Assembly: GCA_021296535.1 (NCBI GenBank)
Contig: JAGWAG010000034.1
Span: forward strand, 1-47,022
Direction of reading: 5' to 3'
Length of the DNA stretch: 47,022 nt
Origin: Acidobacteriota bacterium
GTDB lineage: Bacteria > Acidobacteriota > Thermoanaerobaculia > Multivoradales > Multivoraceae
The notes under the pieces are model-generated. The model worked only from the letters and a program-made list of their open reading frames with translations. It had not been told where the DNA came from and made no database searches. Of the stretch, positions 8,279 to 17,000 are shown piece by piece. Within the stretch, counting starts at the first letter, position 1, and each line of letters begins with the position of its first letter. A program made the position numbers and the translations under genes.

Positions 8279-10322
8279 GACGGTGCCGGAACCGACGCCA
8301 GGCGAGGTCGTGCAGGCCACCCTTCACCACACCGCATGCACCCTGGACTGCCCCGACTCCTGCTCGCTCGAGGTCGAGGTCCGGGACGGCCGGGTCGACA
8401 AGGTCCGCGCCGCGCCGCCGGATCTCGCACACCCGCTGACGAGCGGTTTCATCTGCTCCAAGGTCGGACGCATCTCACGCCACCTGTACGGCGAGGATCG
8501 TCTTCTTCACCCGGCCCGCCGTACCGGCCCGAAAGGGGATGGCGCGTTCGAGCGCATCTCCTGGGAGGAGGCCCTGGACCTGATCGTCTCCCGCATGACC
8601 GAGGCCAGGACCGCTTTCGGCGGCGAGTCCGTCCTGCCGGTCAGCTACGGTGGGTCGAACGGTCTGATGACCCAGGACACGGCGGACGCCATCCTGTTCC
8701 GTCGCTTCGGGGCTTCGGCTCTTGCCCGCAACGTGTGCGCGGCGCCCAGCACCGCCGCGGCGCTCGGCCTCTACGGAAAGATGGCCGGCGTCGCCCTCGA
8801 GGACTACGAACACGCCTCGCTGGCTATCGTCTGGGGCGCCAACCCGTCCTCCACCGGCATCCACCTGGTGCCGATCCTGCGCACGATGCAAGCGCGCGGC
8901 GGCAAGCTCGTCGTCGTCGATCCGCGGCGCACGCCGCTGGCGAAGAAGGCCGATCTTCACCTGCAGCCCAGGCCCGGCACCGACCTGTGCCTGGCTCTGG
9001 CGCTTCACCGCGAGCTGTTCCGGCGCGGCGGTGCCGACCTCGACTTTCTGGCTGAACACGCGACCGGTGTCGAGGAACTGAGGCGGCGCGCCGAACCCTG
9101 GACCTTCGCGCGCGCCGCGGAGGCGACGGGCATTCCGGAAGCGGACATCGCGCGTTGCCACGAGTGGTACAGCGCGTCGTCGCCGGCCGTGATCCGCTGC
9201 GGCTGGGGCGTCGAGCGCAACCGCAATGGCGGTTCGGCGGTCGCGGCGATCCTCGCCCTGCCGGCGGTCGCCGGCAAGTTCCAGGTCCGCGCCGGCGGCT
9301 ACACGATGAGCAACGGCAGCGCCTTCCGCGACGTGGGCCGGCGCGAACCGTCGCCGGGCACCCGGATCGTGAACATGAACCACATGGGGCGGGTGCTGAC
9401 CGATCCGGATGCGATCCAGGGACCACCGATCAAGGTGCTGTTCGTCTACAACGCGAACCCGCTCGCCACCCTGCCCAACCAGGAACTCGTCCGGCGCGGT
9501 CTTGCGCGCGAGGACCTCTTTGTCGTCGTCTTCGACCAGGTCCTGACCGACACCGCCCGCTACGCCGACCTTGTACTGCCCGCGACGACGTTCCTCGAGC
9601 ACCACGATCTCGCGATGGGCTACGGAGCGATGGTGCTTCACGCGACGAAACCGGTTGCACCGGCGGTCGGCGAGGCCCGCTCGAACAACCACGTCTTCGG
9701 CGAGTTGGCCGACCGCCTCGGTCTGCTGCGACACGACGACCCCCGCTCCGACGCGGAGTGGCGGCAAACCGTTCTCGGTCGGGAACGATCGCGGCGGCTC
9801 TCCGACGATGGATGGGTGACGCCGCGAACGGGCCGCCGGCCGATCCAGTTCGTCGATGCCTTCCCCTACACCAGGGACCGCAAGGTCCACCTCTGCCCGC
9901 CGTCCCTCGACGCCGAGGCGAGCCAGGGACTGTACGCCTTCCACGCCGCGGCCGGTGCGGAGCGGTACCCGCTGACGCTCATCTCGCCGTCCGTGCCGCA
10001 GACGGTCAGTTCGACCTTTGGGCAGTTGCGGCCAGGTCAGGTGCCGCTCGAGATGCATCCCCGCGACGCCGCCGCCCGCGGCCTGGACACGGGTGACAAG
10101 CCGCGCGTGCGCGTGTTCAACGACTACGGCGAGGTGCGCTGCCGGCTACGCCTGAACCCGGACCTCAAGCCCGGCGTGACCCTGCTGCCCAAGGGCGCGT
10201 GGTTCCGGAGCACCGAGTCGGACAACAACGCCTGCGCCCTGGCGCCCGATACGCTGACCGATGTCGGCGCCGGCGCCTGCTTCAACGATGCCCGGGTCCA
10301 GGTCGAGGCGCTCGCCGACTGA
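8277..10322 (+). CDS. Molybdopterin-dependent oxidoreductase with N-terminal 4Fe-4S site
   Basis: 681 residues. The N-terminus carries C21-x3-C25-x3-C29 and C60 (CTLDCPDSC ... GFICSK), the [4Fe-4S] site of the DMSO-reductase/formate-dehydrogenase superfamily. The molybdopterin domains follow, with RNVCAAPSTAAALGL near the expected metal-ligand position, WGANPSSTGIHLVPIL, the dinucleotide-binding VVDPRRTPLAKKADLHL, and a C-terminal MopB-type barrel (SPSVPQTVSSTFGQLRPG). There is no TAT signal, so it is probably cytoplasmic. No partner subunit is nearby, and the substrate cannot be assigned. A TACGCT hexamer (8264-8269) seven bases before the ATG and the lack of a ribosome-binding site suggest a leaderless transcript. 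Confidence 0.88.
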   Translation: MTVPEPTPGEVVQATLHHTACTLDCPDSCSLEVEVRDGRVDKVRAAPPDLAHPLTSGFICSKVGRISRHLYGEDRLLHPARRTGPKGDGAFERISWEEALDLIVSRMTEARTAFGGESVLPVSYGGSNGLMTQDTADAILFRRFGASALARNVCAAPSTAAALGLYGKMAGVALEDYEHASLAIVWGANPSSTGIHLVPILRTMQARGGKLVVVDPRRTPLAKKADLHLQPRPGTDLCLALALHRELFRRGGADLDFLAEHATGVEELRRRAEPWTFARAAEATGIPEADIARCHEWYSASSPAVIRCGWGVERNRNGGSAVAAILALPAVAGKFQVRAGGYTMSNGSAFRDVGRREPSPGTRIVNMNHMGRVLTDPDAIQGPPIKVLFVYNANPLATLPNQELVRRGLAREDLFVVVFDQVLTDTARYADLVLPATTFLEHHDLAMGYGAMVLHATKPVAPAVGEARSNNHVFGELADRLGLLRHDDPRSDAEWRQTVLGRERSRRLSDDGWVTPRTGRRPIQFVDAFPYTRDRKVHLCPPSLDAEASQGLYAFHAAAGAERYPLTLISPSVPQTVSSTFGQLRPGQVPLEMHPRDAAARGLDTGDKPRVRVFNDYGEVRCRLRLNPDLKPGVTLLPKGAWFRSTESDNNACALAPDTLTDVGAGACFNDARVQVEALAD

Positions 10323-10329
10323 GCCGAAC

Positions 10330-11301
10330 GTGGATTCCAGAGTCCTCCTGGCGGCCGGCGCCCTCGCCTGCATTTCGGCAACACCCGGCATCGAGGCCGC
10401 CGGCCCGGGACCAGCGGACGACGCCGTGACATCGCCTCCCAAGATCGTCATCGCCCACCGCGGCGCGAGCGGCTACCTGCCCGAGCACACCCTGCCGGCC
10501 TACGCCCTCGCCCACGGCATGGGGGCCGACTTCATCGAGCCGGACCTGGTGCTCACGAAGGACGGCCACCTCATCTGCCTCCACGACATCTACCTGCAGG
10601 CGACGACGAACGTCGAGCAGCTCTTCCCCGAGCGCGCCCGCGACGACGGCCGCTGGTACGCCGCCGACTTCACCCTCGAGGAAACCCGGCGGCTCCAGGC
10701 CGAGGAGCGCCTCGGCAGTCGCTTCCCGAAGGGCGCCAGCCGCTTCGCCGTTCCCGCCTTCACCGAGATGATCGAGTTGGTCCAGGGCCTGAACGAACGC
10801 ACCGGCCGCAATGTCGGGATCTACCCTGAACTCAAGGCCCCTGCCTGGCACCGCGAGGAGGGGCTGCCGATGGAGGAGGCTCTGCTCGAGGTCCTCCGCC
10901 GCTACGGTTACCTCGATGAGGAAGCGCCGATCTTCGTCCAGAGCTTCGAGGAAGGAAGCCTGCGACGCCTGAGGGACCTCGGCTCCGGCTTGCGCCAGGT
11001 GTTCCTGATGGCCGAGGTCGACCAGTACCGGCACTTCCTGAGTTCCGAGGGCATCGCCGGCATCGCCGAGTTCGCGGACGGCATCGGCCCGGCGAAGACC
11101 ATGCTGGAGCGGCAGCCCGAACTCGTCGACTGGGCGCACGACGCCGGCCTGACCGTCCACCCCTACACCTTCCGCGCCGACCAGGTGCCGGGCCGCTACG
11201 ACAGCCACGAAGCGGAACTCGACCGCTTCCTGTTCGACCTCGGAGTCGATGGCGTGTTCACCGACTTTCCGGACCGGGCACGGGCTGTTCTGGACCGCTA
11301 G
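10330..11301 (+). CDS. Glycerophosphodiester phosphodiesterase, secreted
   Basis: 323 residues from a GTG at 10330, chosen because it gives a short signal peptide (VDSRVLLAAGALACISA) and lies just after the preceding stop. GDPD signatures are complete: AHRGASGYLPEHT with H43 and R44, the metal ligands E70 and D72 in FIEPDLVLTKDGH, and the second histidine H85 in CLHD. Closest to periplasmic GlpQ, which hydrolyses deacylated phospholipids to glycerol 3-phosphate and an alcohol. The gap to the oxidoreductase gene upstream is only seven bases, so the two are likely cotranscribed even though no pathway link is evident. Its TAG stop overlaps the stop of the convergent aminopeptidase gene in a palindromic CTAG. 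Confidence 0.9.
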   Translation: MDSRVLLAAGALACISATPGIEAAGPGPADDAVTSPPKIVIAHRGASGYLPEHTLPAYALAHGMGADFIEPDLVLTKDGHLICLHDIYLQATTNVEQLFPERARDDGRWYAADFTLEETRRLQAEERLGSRFPKGASRFAVPAFTEMIELVQGLNERTGRNVGIYPELKAPAWHREEGLPMEEALLEVLRRYGYLDEEAPIFVQSFEEGSLRRLRDLGSGLRQVFLMAEVDQYRHFLSSEGIAGIAEFADGIGPAKTMLERQPELVDWAHDAGLTVHPYTFRADQVPGRYDSHEAELDRFLFDLGVDGVFTDFPDRARAVLDR

Positions 11302-11310
11302 GCGCCTGGT

Positions 11311-11360
11311 CGGCCGCCCACTGGGTGCGCCGGCGTCCCCGCCGGCACCCGGCGCGAAGC
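11311..11360. repeat. Dispersed repeat, relative of the 6884-7008 tandem unit
   Basis: CCCACTGGGTGCGCCGGCGT and the following CCCCGCCGGCAC are the reverse complement, with about three mismatches in 32, of 6884-6915. A further GC-rich dyad (GGCGCGAAGCGCC) follows. It sits at the 3' end of the minus-strand aminopeptidase and is read as its last residues. Confidence 0.6.
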
Positions 11361-12446
11361 GCCGGCCTCTGCTTGATCTGCCGCGCTGGCACCACTCGCC
11401 TCCAACTCCCGCCGCCGCTCCTCCGGCGCCAGCGCCGCCAACCGCTCGACCTCGGCGTAGAAGGACGGGAAGTCCCGCCCTGACGCCTCGAGCAGGGCTA
11501 GGAACCCCGGAACCAGGTCGCTGTAAGTGGCGATCGAGACGAGGTCCGCGTTGCCCAGCCGCGACAGCCACTCGCCCAGGTCCGACTCGCCGCCGGCGGC
11601 GCCGTTCCCGCCAGCCCGCCACGCGGGAACGAGTTCGCGCCGGTACCGCGCGGGCAGCGATCGGAACACCTCCGCCTTCCGCGCCAGCTTCCAGTCGTCG
11701 GTCTCCTCGCTTCCGTAGACCGCCTCCAGTTCGGTACGAACCTCGAGCAGGAACCCGTTCAGATCGCGGCGCCGCTCCCGGCCCCGCTCGAAGGCCTCCA
11801 GTTCGTCCGTCCGGCCCAGCGACCGCAGCCATCGTCGCACGCCGGCAACCTCCACCGCGGTCGCGAAGGACTCGTTGAACGCGCTGTCGTCCTTCACGTA
11901 GACCACCTGGTGCGCGAGCTCGTGGAAGAATCGAGGAACGTGTTGAGCACCGGATCCGCGAACCAGCCCAGCGTCGAGTACGCCGCCACGCCGCCGACGC
12001 GCACGTCGAAGCCCTGGCTGGCAAGCCGATCTCCGTACCTCCGTGCGGCCCGTTCGTCGAAGTAGCCGCGGTAGGCCGCACAGCCGGCGAACGGATAGCA
12101 CCACGTCTTCGGTTCCAGGCTCAACTCGGGCGCGGCGACGACGTTCCAAACGGCAAACGGGCGGCCCAGGTCGGCGAAGCTCCGATAGCTCCTGTTCTCC
12201 GGCAGAGCGAGTTCGCTGCTGGCGAAGTCCCGTATCTCCTGGGTCAACCGCAGCCGTTCCCGGGTCGCGGCGGAGAGCACTTCCGCTCGTCCCGGCGCCA
12301 GGAGACGGTCGATCGACTGGCGCTTGACCAGCACGTCGGCGCCACCGAGGGCCGCCTGGGAGTAGTAGCGCATGCTGCCGCAACTCGCCACCAGGACCGC
12401 CAGAACGAGGGCGGCGCCGACCGCCAGAACGCGTCTACGGGCCCGG

Positions 12447-12474
12447 TTGGACCTGGATCTCCGCGTGCTAGCCT
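12447..12474 (+). promoter_or_regulatory. Candidate sigma-70 promoter of the symporter gene, nearly leaderless
   Basis: TTGGAC (12447-12452), a 16-base spacer and TAGCCT (12469-12474). The hexamer ends eight bases before the ATG at 12483, so transcription would begin at or within two bases of the start codon. It lies inside the coding sequence of the divergent aminopeptidase. Confidence 0.4.
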
Positions 12475-12482
12475 GCCTCGTC

Positions 12483-13700
12483 ATGAAACTCGCACTTCAC
12501 TGGCAGGTACTGATCGGAATGGCGGCGGGGCTGTGCTTCGCCCTGGTGTTCGGAGAGGTGGGCTGGATCGCATGGGTCGCCGACCTCTTCATGCGTCTGC
12601 TCAGGATGGTCATCGTGCCTCTGATCTTCACCTCGATCGTCCACGGCGTGTCCGGCATCGGCGACGGCAAGTCGATCGGCCGCCTGGGTGGCAAGACCCT
12701 CCTCTGGTACGCGCTGAGCAGTTTCATGGCGATTCTGGTTGGCCTGATGCTGGCCAACAGCATAAGGCCCGGCAAGGGCCTCGTCATGCCGGAGGGTGTG
12801 GAGCCTCTCACACCGGAGGATCTGCAGACCCCGAGTTCGATGGCCGACATCCTCCAGCGCCTGATCCCGGACAACCCGGTCGGCGCGGCGGCCGGGGGGG
12901 ACATCCTTGGGGTCATCTTCTTCTCGATCGTGCTGGGCGCCGCCATCGGGGTCATGAGAGGCAAAACGGGCGACCTGCTGCGCGAGGGGTTCAGCGCCGG
13001 TTTTGAGGCGATGATGAAGGTGACGACCTGGGTCATCCGCCTGCTGCCGATCGGCGTCTTCGCCCTGCTCGCCCGCGCGGTCAGCCAGATGGGCCTCGAC
13101 GTTTTCCAGCAGGTTGGCAAGTACATACTGACGATCGCGGTCGGTCTCACGCTGCACCTGTTCGTCGTCCTGCCGCTCCTGTTCAGCCTGCTCTCCCGGA
13201 AGAACCCACTTCACCACTACCGGGCGATGGCGTCCGCCATGGCGATGGCATTTTCGACCAGCTCCTCGGCGGCCACCCTGCCGATGACGATGAAGTGCCT
13301 GCGGGAGAAGGTCGGGGCCTCGAACCGGGTGACCAGCTTCGTGGCGCCGATGGGCGCGACGGTCAACATGGACGGCACGGCCCTGCTGGAGATCGTCGGC
13401 GCGCTCTTCATTGCTCAGGCCCTCGGTGTCGAACTCTCGTTGTACATGCAGTTGGTGGTCGTCCTGACGGCCCTGCTGGCTTCTGTCGGCGCCGCGGCGA
13501 TCCCCTCGGCCGGCCTGGTCATGATCTTCATCGTGCTCGAGGCGATCGACCTGACGACGCCGGAGGCCTACGCGCTCGCCGGCCTGATGCTCAGCGTCGA
13601 CCGCCCGCTCGACATGTACCGGACGATGGTCAACATCACCTCCGACTCCATTGGCGCCGCCGTCATCGCCAAGTCCGAAGGCGAGGAGTTGCATTACTAG
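12483..13700 (+). CDS. Dicarboxylate/amino acid:cation symporter (DAACS family)
   Basis: 405 residues, starting MKLALHWQVLIGMAAG as most GltP/DctA proteins do. Multiple membrane helices and the family signatures are visible: LRMVIVPLIFTSIVHGV, the serine-rich STSSSAATLPMT re-entrant loop (HP1), and the substrate/Na+ site FVAPMGATVNMDGTAL, followed by SVGAAAIPSAGLVM (HP2) and LSVDRPLDMYRTMVNITSDS. In the latter, ...VDRPLDMYRT and N-x-x-S/D residues bind the amino-acid or dicarboxylate substrate. The family couples uptake of glutamate, aspartate or C4-dicarboxylates to Na+ or H+. The Asp in VDRPLDM replaces the position where DctA and GltP differ, so substrate is uncertain. Monocistronic; its ATG overlaps the divergent aminopeptidase ATG. 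Confidence 0.95.
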   Translation: MKLALHWQVLIGMAAGLCFALVFGEVGWIAWVADLFMRLLRMVIVPLIFTSIVHGVSGIGDGKSIGRLGGKTLLWYALSSFMAILVGLMLANSIRPGKGLVMPEGVEPLTPEDLQTPSSMADILQRLIPDNPVGAAAGGDILGVIFFSIVLGAAIGVMRGKTGDLLREGFSAGFEAMMKVTTWVIRLLPIGVFALLARAVSQMGLDVFQQVGKYILTIAVGLTLHLFVVLPLLFSLLSRKNPLHHYRAMASAMAMAFSTSSSAATLPMTMKCLREKVGASNRVTSFVAPMGATVNMDGTALLEIVGALFIAQALGVELSLYMQLVVVLTALLASVGAAAIPSAGLVMIFIVLEAIDLTTPEAYALAGLMLSVDRPLDMYRTMVNITSDSIGAAVIAKSEGEELHY

Positions 13701-13751
13701 GCTAGCGAGGTTTCGCCTCAGGCCGACGAGCATGTCCCCGCGGGAGGGCGT

Positions 13752-13810
13752 CATTCTGTCCATATCACTGCCGTTTTGCCCGGCAAAACGGCAGTTCGTC
13801 CGCCAGAATG
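13752..13810. repeat. 59-bp symmetrical interrupted palindrome between convergent genes
   Basis: Outer arms CATTCTG (13752-13758) and CAGAATG (13804-13810) and inner arms ACTGCCGTTTTGCC (13767-13780) and GGCAAAACGGCAGT (13782-13795) share one axis at base 13781. The inner 14-bp arms are perfect, with a one-base centre. It lies in the 215-base gap between the symporter and LLM oxidoreductase genes, 50 bases past the symporter stop. A bidirectional terminator is the simplest reading, but there is no T tract, and the nested symmetry also fits a protein-binding site. Confidence 0.7.
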
Positions 13811-13915
13811 GTCGGCATTCAACACCGGCAACATCAGCGCCTTCCCCGGGGAGTCCTGGGGTCTGGCGGACCGTGTCCGCCCCGGTCTGCCTGCCGCCGT
13901 TCCCGCGGCGGCCGA

Positions 13916-14752
13916 TCAGGTCAGCAGGGTCGCGTAGCGGTCGAGCCGGGGCAGGACCAGGTCGCGCCCTTCAGGCCGCGCCAGGAGGACGGCCCGGCCG
14001 ACACCAGCCTCGGCGTAACGGTCGAGGACCTCCCGATTCGGTGTCGCGCCGAAGACGTTGATCGAGATCGTGTCCATCGCGCGGCCCGCGCGTTCGGCGC
14101 GATGCCTCAGATCCTCGATACCCCTGAGCACCGCCTCGTCATCCCGCCCGATCGGCATCCAGCCGTCGCAGTGATCGACGACCCGCTGACGCGTGTAGCG
14201 CGTGCCGCCACCGAGCACGATCGGTGGGTGCGGCTTCTGGGCCGGCTTGGGCCAGGACCAGATCGGGTCGAAGTCAACGTGACGGCCGTGGAACTCCGCC
14301 TCGTCCTCGGTCCAGATCGTCTTGAACGCCGCGACCTGCTCCTCGAGCTTCGCGAAACGGGTTGGGTAGTCCGTGCCGTGGTGCTCCATCTCTTCCCGGT
14401 TCCAGCCGCCGCCGATGCCGAAGATGAAGCGGCCGCCGGAGAGCACGTCGAGACTCGCCACGGCCTTCGCGGTCGTGATCGTGTCGCGTTCGATGATCAG
14501 GCAGATGCCGGTGCCGAGCCTGATCGTGCTCGTGCTCATCGCCGCCGCGGTGAGCGCGACGAACGGATCATGCGACCGGGAGTACTCCGGCGGCAACTCT
14601 CCTCCTCCCGGGAACGGCGTTCGCCGCGAAGTCGGGATGTGGGTGTGTTCGGGAAACCACAGCGACTCGAAGCCGCGAGCCTCGACCTCGGCGCCGAGTT
14701 CGTCCGGGCGAATCGCGTCGCCGGTGGGAAACATGAAGATGCCAATGTCCAT
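13916..14752 (-). CDS. LLM class (F420-type) flavin-dependent oxidoreductase
   Basis: 278 residues. The start at 14752 (MDIGIFMFPTGDAIRPDELG) is placed where the luciferase-like barrel begins. Family signatures: ARGFESLWFPEHTHIP, a non-prolyl cis-peptide region around TGICLIIERDTITTAKAVASLD, and the SGGRFIFGIGGGWNREEMEHHG motif common to the 'probable F420-dependent, Rv2161c-type' group. The C-terminal part has PIVLGGGTRYTRQRVVDHCDGWMP. Members use F420 or FMN for hydride transfer to an unknown organic substrate. Whether this organism makes F420 cannot be seen here. A near-consensus promoter (14761-14789) ends eight bases before the ATG. Confidence 0.85.
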   Translation of the reverse strand: MDIGIFMFPTGDAIRPDELGAEVEARGFESLWFPEHTHIPTSRRTPFPGGGELPPEYSRSHDPFVALTAAAMSTSTIRLGTGICLIIERDTITTAKAVASLDVLSGGRFIFGIGGGWNREEMEHHGTDYPTRFAKLEEQVAAFKTIWTEDEAEFHGRHVDFDPIWSWPKPAQKPHPPIVLGGGTRYTRQRVVDHCDGWMPIGRDDEAVLRGIEDLRHRAERAGRAMDTISINVFGATPNREVLDRYAEAGVGRAVLLARPEGRDLVLPRLDRYATLLT

Positions 14753-14760
14753 GGCCGGGG

Positions 14761-14789
14761 ACTCTAGGAGGCTGGGACCCAGAACGCAA
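14761..14789 (-). promoter_or_regulatory. Candidate leaderless promoter of the LLM oxidoreductase
   Basis: On the minus strand TTGCGT (14789-14784), 17 bases, then TAGAGT (14766-14761), eight bases before the ATG at 14752. Spacing is ideal for sigma-70, and no ribosome-binding site lies between it and the start. Confidence 0.45.
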
Positions 14790-14805
14790 CAAGGTCTCTT
14801 CGCCA

Positions 14806-16023
14806 ATGCCACGGGTAGACTCGCGCACCGTGACGAAACGCCTAACCTTCGGCCCCCTCCGGACCTCCGCCGACCTGGAGGCGCTGGCATACCAGGAGTC
14901 TCTGGCCTTCAACACGCCCCATGACTCCTGCGTGTCCTGGCTGCGGGCAACCCGCGACCACGTGCGGGTCGCACGCGCGGGCAGCGAGGTCATCGGCGGA
15001 CTGGTCCAGTACGACATGGGGCAGTTCTTCGGCGGCCGGTCCGTCCGCAACATCGGTATCGCCGGGGTTGCGATCAGTCCCACGGCCCGCGGCCGCGGCG
15101 CGGCGAAGTCGCTCATGGCGGCAACCCTGAACGAACTGCACGACGCGGGCGTGGCGGTTTCGACCCTCTACCCCACGACGTTCACGCTCTACGGACGGGC
15201 CGGCTATGCAGTCGCCGGCCATCGCTACCAGTACCGGTTGCCGCTCGCCAAGCTGGGCAGGATCACCGCGACCGGCGAGATCCGCCGGCTCGACCCGGGA
15301 GCCGACGGGGAGGCCCTGAAGCGGCTCTACCGCCGCTTGGCGATGAACCGCCCCGGTTGGCTGGACCGCAACGAGCACATCTGGGAACGGGTCCACAACC
15401 ACCCGGCCGGCCGCGACGTCCATGGCTACGTCATCCCGGGTGACGACGGAATCGACGGCTACGTCGTCTACACCCTGGGTGAGGTGGCGCGCTATCCCTA
15501 CGACCTGCAGATCCGGGATGTCCAAACCGCGAACCGCCAGGCGACGCGCCGCATTCTGGCCCTTTTCTCCGACTGCCGCACGCTGGCCCGGCACGCAACC
15601 TGGTATGGCGGCCTGGACGATTCGCTGCTGCTCGAGGTGCCCGAAGTGGGCACGGAGATCTCGGTCGCCGAGACCTGGATGCTGCGCATCGTGGACATCG
15701 CCGCGGCGTTCACCGAGCGCGGGTACGCGCCGGGCACGAGCGCCCACCTCGAACTCGACGTGACCGACGACGTGGTCGCCCGCAACGAGGGACGCTGGAT
15801 CATCGAGATCGAGGGAGGGCAGGCCGACGTCCGCCGCGCCACCGGCGAGACCGGGCCCGACGTGCTACGGCTGGACATCCGCGCCCTCGCCTCTCTTTAC
15901 ACGGGCCACCTCAGCGCCCGGCGTCTCGCCGAGCTCGGTTCCGTGCAAGGATCGGCGGTCGCGCTGGATCGGACCGAGCGCATCTTTGCCGGCCCACTCC
16001 CGGCGATGCCGGACTACTTCTAG
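14806..16023 (+). CDS. Eis-type GNAT N-acetyltransferase
   Basis: 405 residues, close to the length of mycobacterial Eis (about 400). N-terminal GNAT domain with the acetyl-CoA pyrophosphate loop in GVAISPTARGRGAAKSLM (about 93-110) and the Eis-family block STLYPTTFTLYGRAGYAVAG. A second degenerate GNAT half follows, then a C-terminal SCP2-like sterol-carrier domain ending in ...PAMPDYF. In Eis the terminal phenylalanine carboxylate acts as the general base, and a C-terminal Phe is present here. Eis proteins acetylate amines, including aminoglycosides and lysine side chains; the natural substrate is unknown. ATG at 14806 or a GTG at 14830 could be the start. Divergent from the LLM gene by 53 bases. 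Confidence 0.85.
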   Translation: MPRVDSRTVTKRLTFGPLRTSADLEALAYQESLAFNTPHDSCVSWLRATRDHVRVARAGSEVIGGLVQYDMGQFFGGRSVRNIGIAGVAISPTARGRGAAKSLMAATLNELHDAGVAVSTLYPTTFTLYGRAGYAVAGHRYQYRLPLAKLGRITATGEIRRLDPGADGEALKRLYRRLAMNRPGWLDRNEHIWERVHNHPAGRDVHGYVIPGDDGIDGYVVYTLGEVARYPYDLQIRDVQTANRQATRRILALFSDCRTLARHATWYGGLDDSLLLEVPEVGTEISVAETWMLRIVDIAAAFTERGYAPGTSAHLELDVTDDVVARNEGRWIIEIEGGQADVRRATGETGPDVLRLDIRALASLYTGHLSARRLAELGSVQGSAVALDRTERIFAGPLPAMPDYF

Positions 16024-16040
16024 GACGGAGACTCTCCAAC

Positions 16041-16985
16041 ATGGAACAAAGACGGAACCTCACGCGCACCGCACTCGCCCTCACTGCCGCGATCGCTCTT
16101 GCCGGCGCCGCCCTGGCCCAGGACGCCCCGCCCGCGGAGACGCGCCTGGACACCGCCGAGATCGAACCCTTCCTCGGCGAGTGGGTACTGGAAGCCCTTA
16201 CCGACCGCGGCTCGCTGAACAGCCTGATCACGTTCTCGGATGACGACGGCAAGGCGACCGCCGACTTCTACCTCGCACGAATCGCCGACTCGATTGTCAC
16301 CAACATCAGCCGCACGGAAACGGGCGTCCTGCTGAAGTGGAACCTCGAGTTCGGCGACCAGCTCGTGCCGGTCGAGCTCGAACTCGCACTCGAGGACGAC
16401 CGGATGGCCGGCGAGTTGCGCACAGCCTTCTTCGAGGCGGAAATCAAGGGTCAGACAAAGGAGGCGGCGGAAGCCGCGGGGATCGTCGTAGAGAGGCAGG
16501 AACTCGAAGATGACGACGAGCCGTCCTCCTCGAGGATCGAGATCGCCGGCCAGGCGGTCCGGCTCCGCTTCGACCGGCTACCCGCCCCGGGACCCGACTA
16601 CGACCGGCTCGAGGCTCTCGCCGATGGTGCGGTCCTGGGCCCGATCTACGGCAAGCCGTTCAAGTTCTGGACCGATGCCGACCTCGCGTTCGAAGATGCG
16701 AAGATCGCCGCTCACAACCACGGTCCGACCTATCCCGGCGTCTACAGCCTGTGGCTCAAGCGCGAGGCCGATGGCTGGAAACTCGTGTTCAACCACCTGG
16801 CCGACGTCTGGGGCACGATGCACATGGCCGAACACGACGCCGCTGAGACTCCCCTGAACTTCCGGACTCTCGACGAAGCCGTGGAGCAGACCGAGGGACG
16901 CCTCGAGGTGGACGGAAACGGCGGCACGCTGACCCTCCGTTGGGGCACGATGGAGTGGTCGGCGCCGTTCCGCGTCGTTGAGTGA
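16041..16985 (+). CDS. Secreted protein with DUF2911-like C-terminal domain
   Basis: 314 residues with a clean Sec signal (RTALALTAAIALAGAALAQ, cleavage about 27). The middle section (residues 30-170) is an acidic beta-rich region of unknown family. The C-terminal part, with FWTDADLAFEDAKIAAHNHG, PGVYSLWLKREADGWKLVFN and WGTMHMAEHDAAETPL, resembles DUF2911, a periplasmic domain common in Bacteroidota and Acidobacteriota but of unknown function. It lies 17 bases after the acetyltransferase gene and is probably cotranscribed. GGAG stands about ten bases before the ATG. No catalytic motif is recognised. Confidence 0.7.
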   Translation: MEQRRNLTRTALALTAAIALAGAALAQDAPPAETRLDTAEIEPFLGEWVLEALTDRGSLNSLITFSDDDGKATADFYLARIADSIVTNISRTETGVLLKWNLEFGDQLVPVELELALEDDRMAGELRTAFFEAEIKGQTKEAAEAAGIVVERQELEDDDEPSSSRIEIAGQAVRLRFDRLPAPGPDYDRLEALADGAVLGPIYGKPFKFWTDADLAFEDAKIAAHNHGPTYPGVYSLWLKREADGWKLVFNHLADVWGTMHMAEHDAAETPLNFRTLDEAVEQTEGRLEVDGNGGTLTLRWGTMEWSAPFRVVE

Positions 16986-17000
16986 AACGCCAGTCCTGAT

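Larger units (their letters stand above)
11298..12484 (-). pseudogene. Putative zinc aminopeptidase lipoprotein (PF10023 type), frameshifted
   Basis: The N-terminal part (ATG at 12484) has a basic n-region, a hydrophobic stretch and the lipobox LVASC, then YYSQAALGGADVLVKRQ, typical of the PF10023 'putative aminopeptidase' family. It stays open to about FADPVLNTFLD near 11935. The zinc motif HELAHQ, the downstream FNESFATAVE and the remaining helical domain are in another frame. Comparison with family memory suggests that roughly eight to ten residues between NTFLD and FFHELAHQ are missing as well, so this looks like a small deletion rather than a single-base slip. The C-terminal tail (ASRRVPAGTPAHPV...) is encoded by a copy of the dispersed ATGCCGGCG repeat, which also supplies the stop codon. 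Confidence 0.75.

Noticed and set aside
8277-10322. Formate dehydrogenase
   Set aside because: No selenocysteine or clear Cys ligand context, no partner subunits and no TAT signal; only the superfamily can be claimed.
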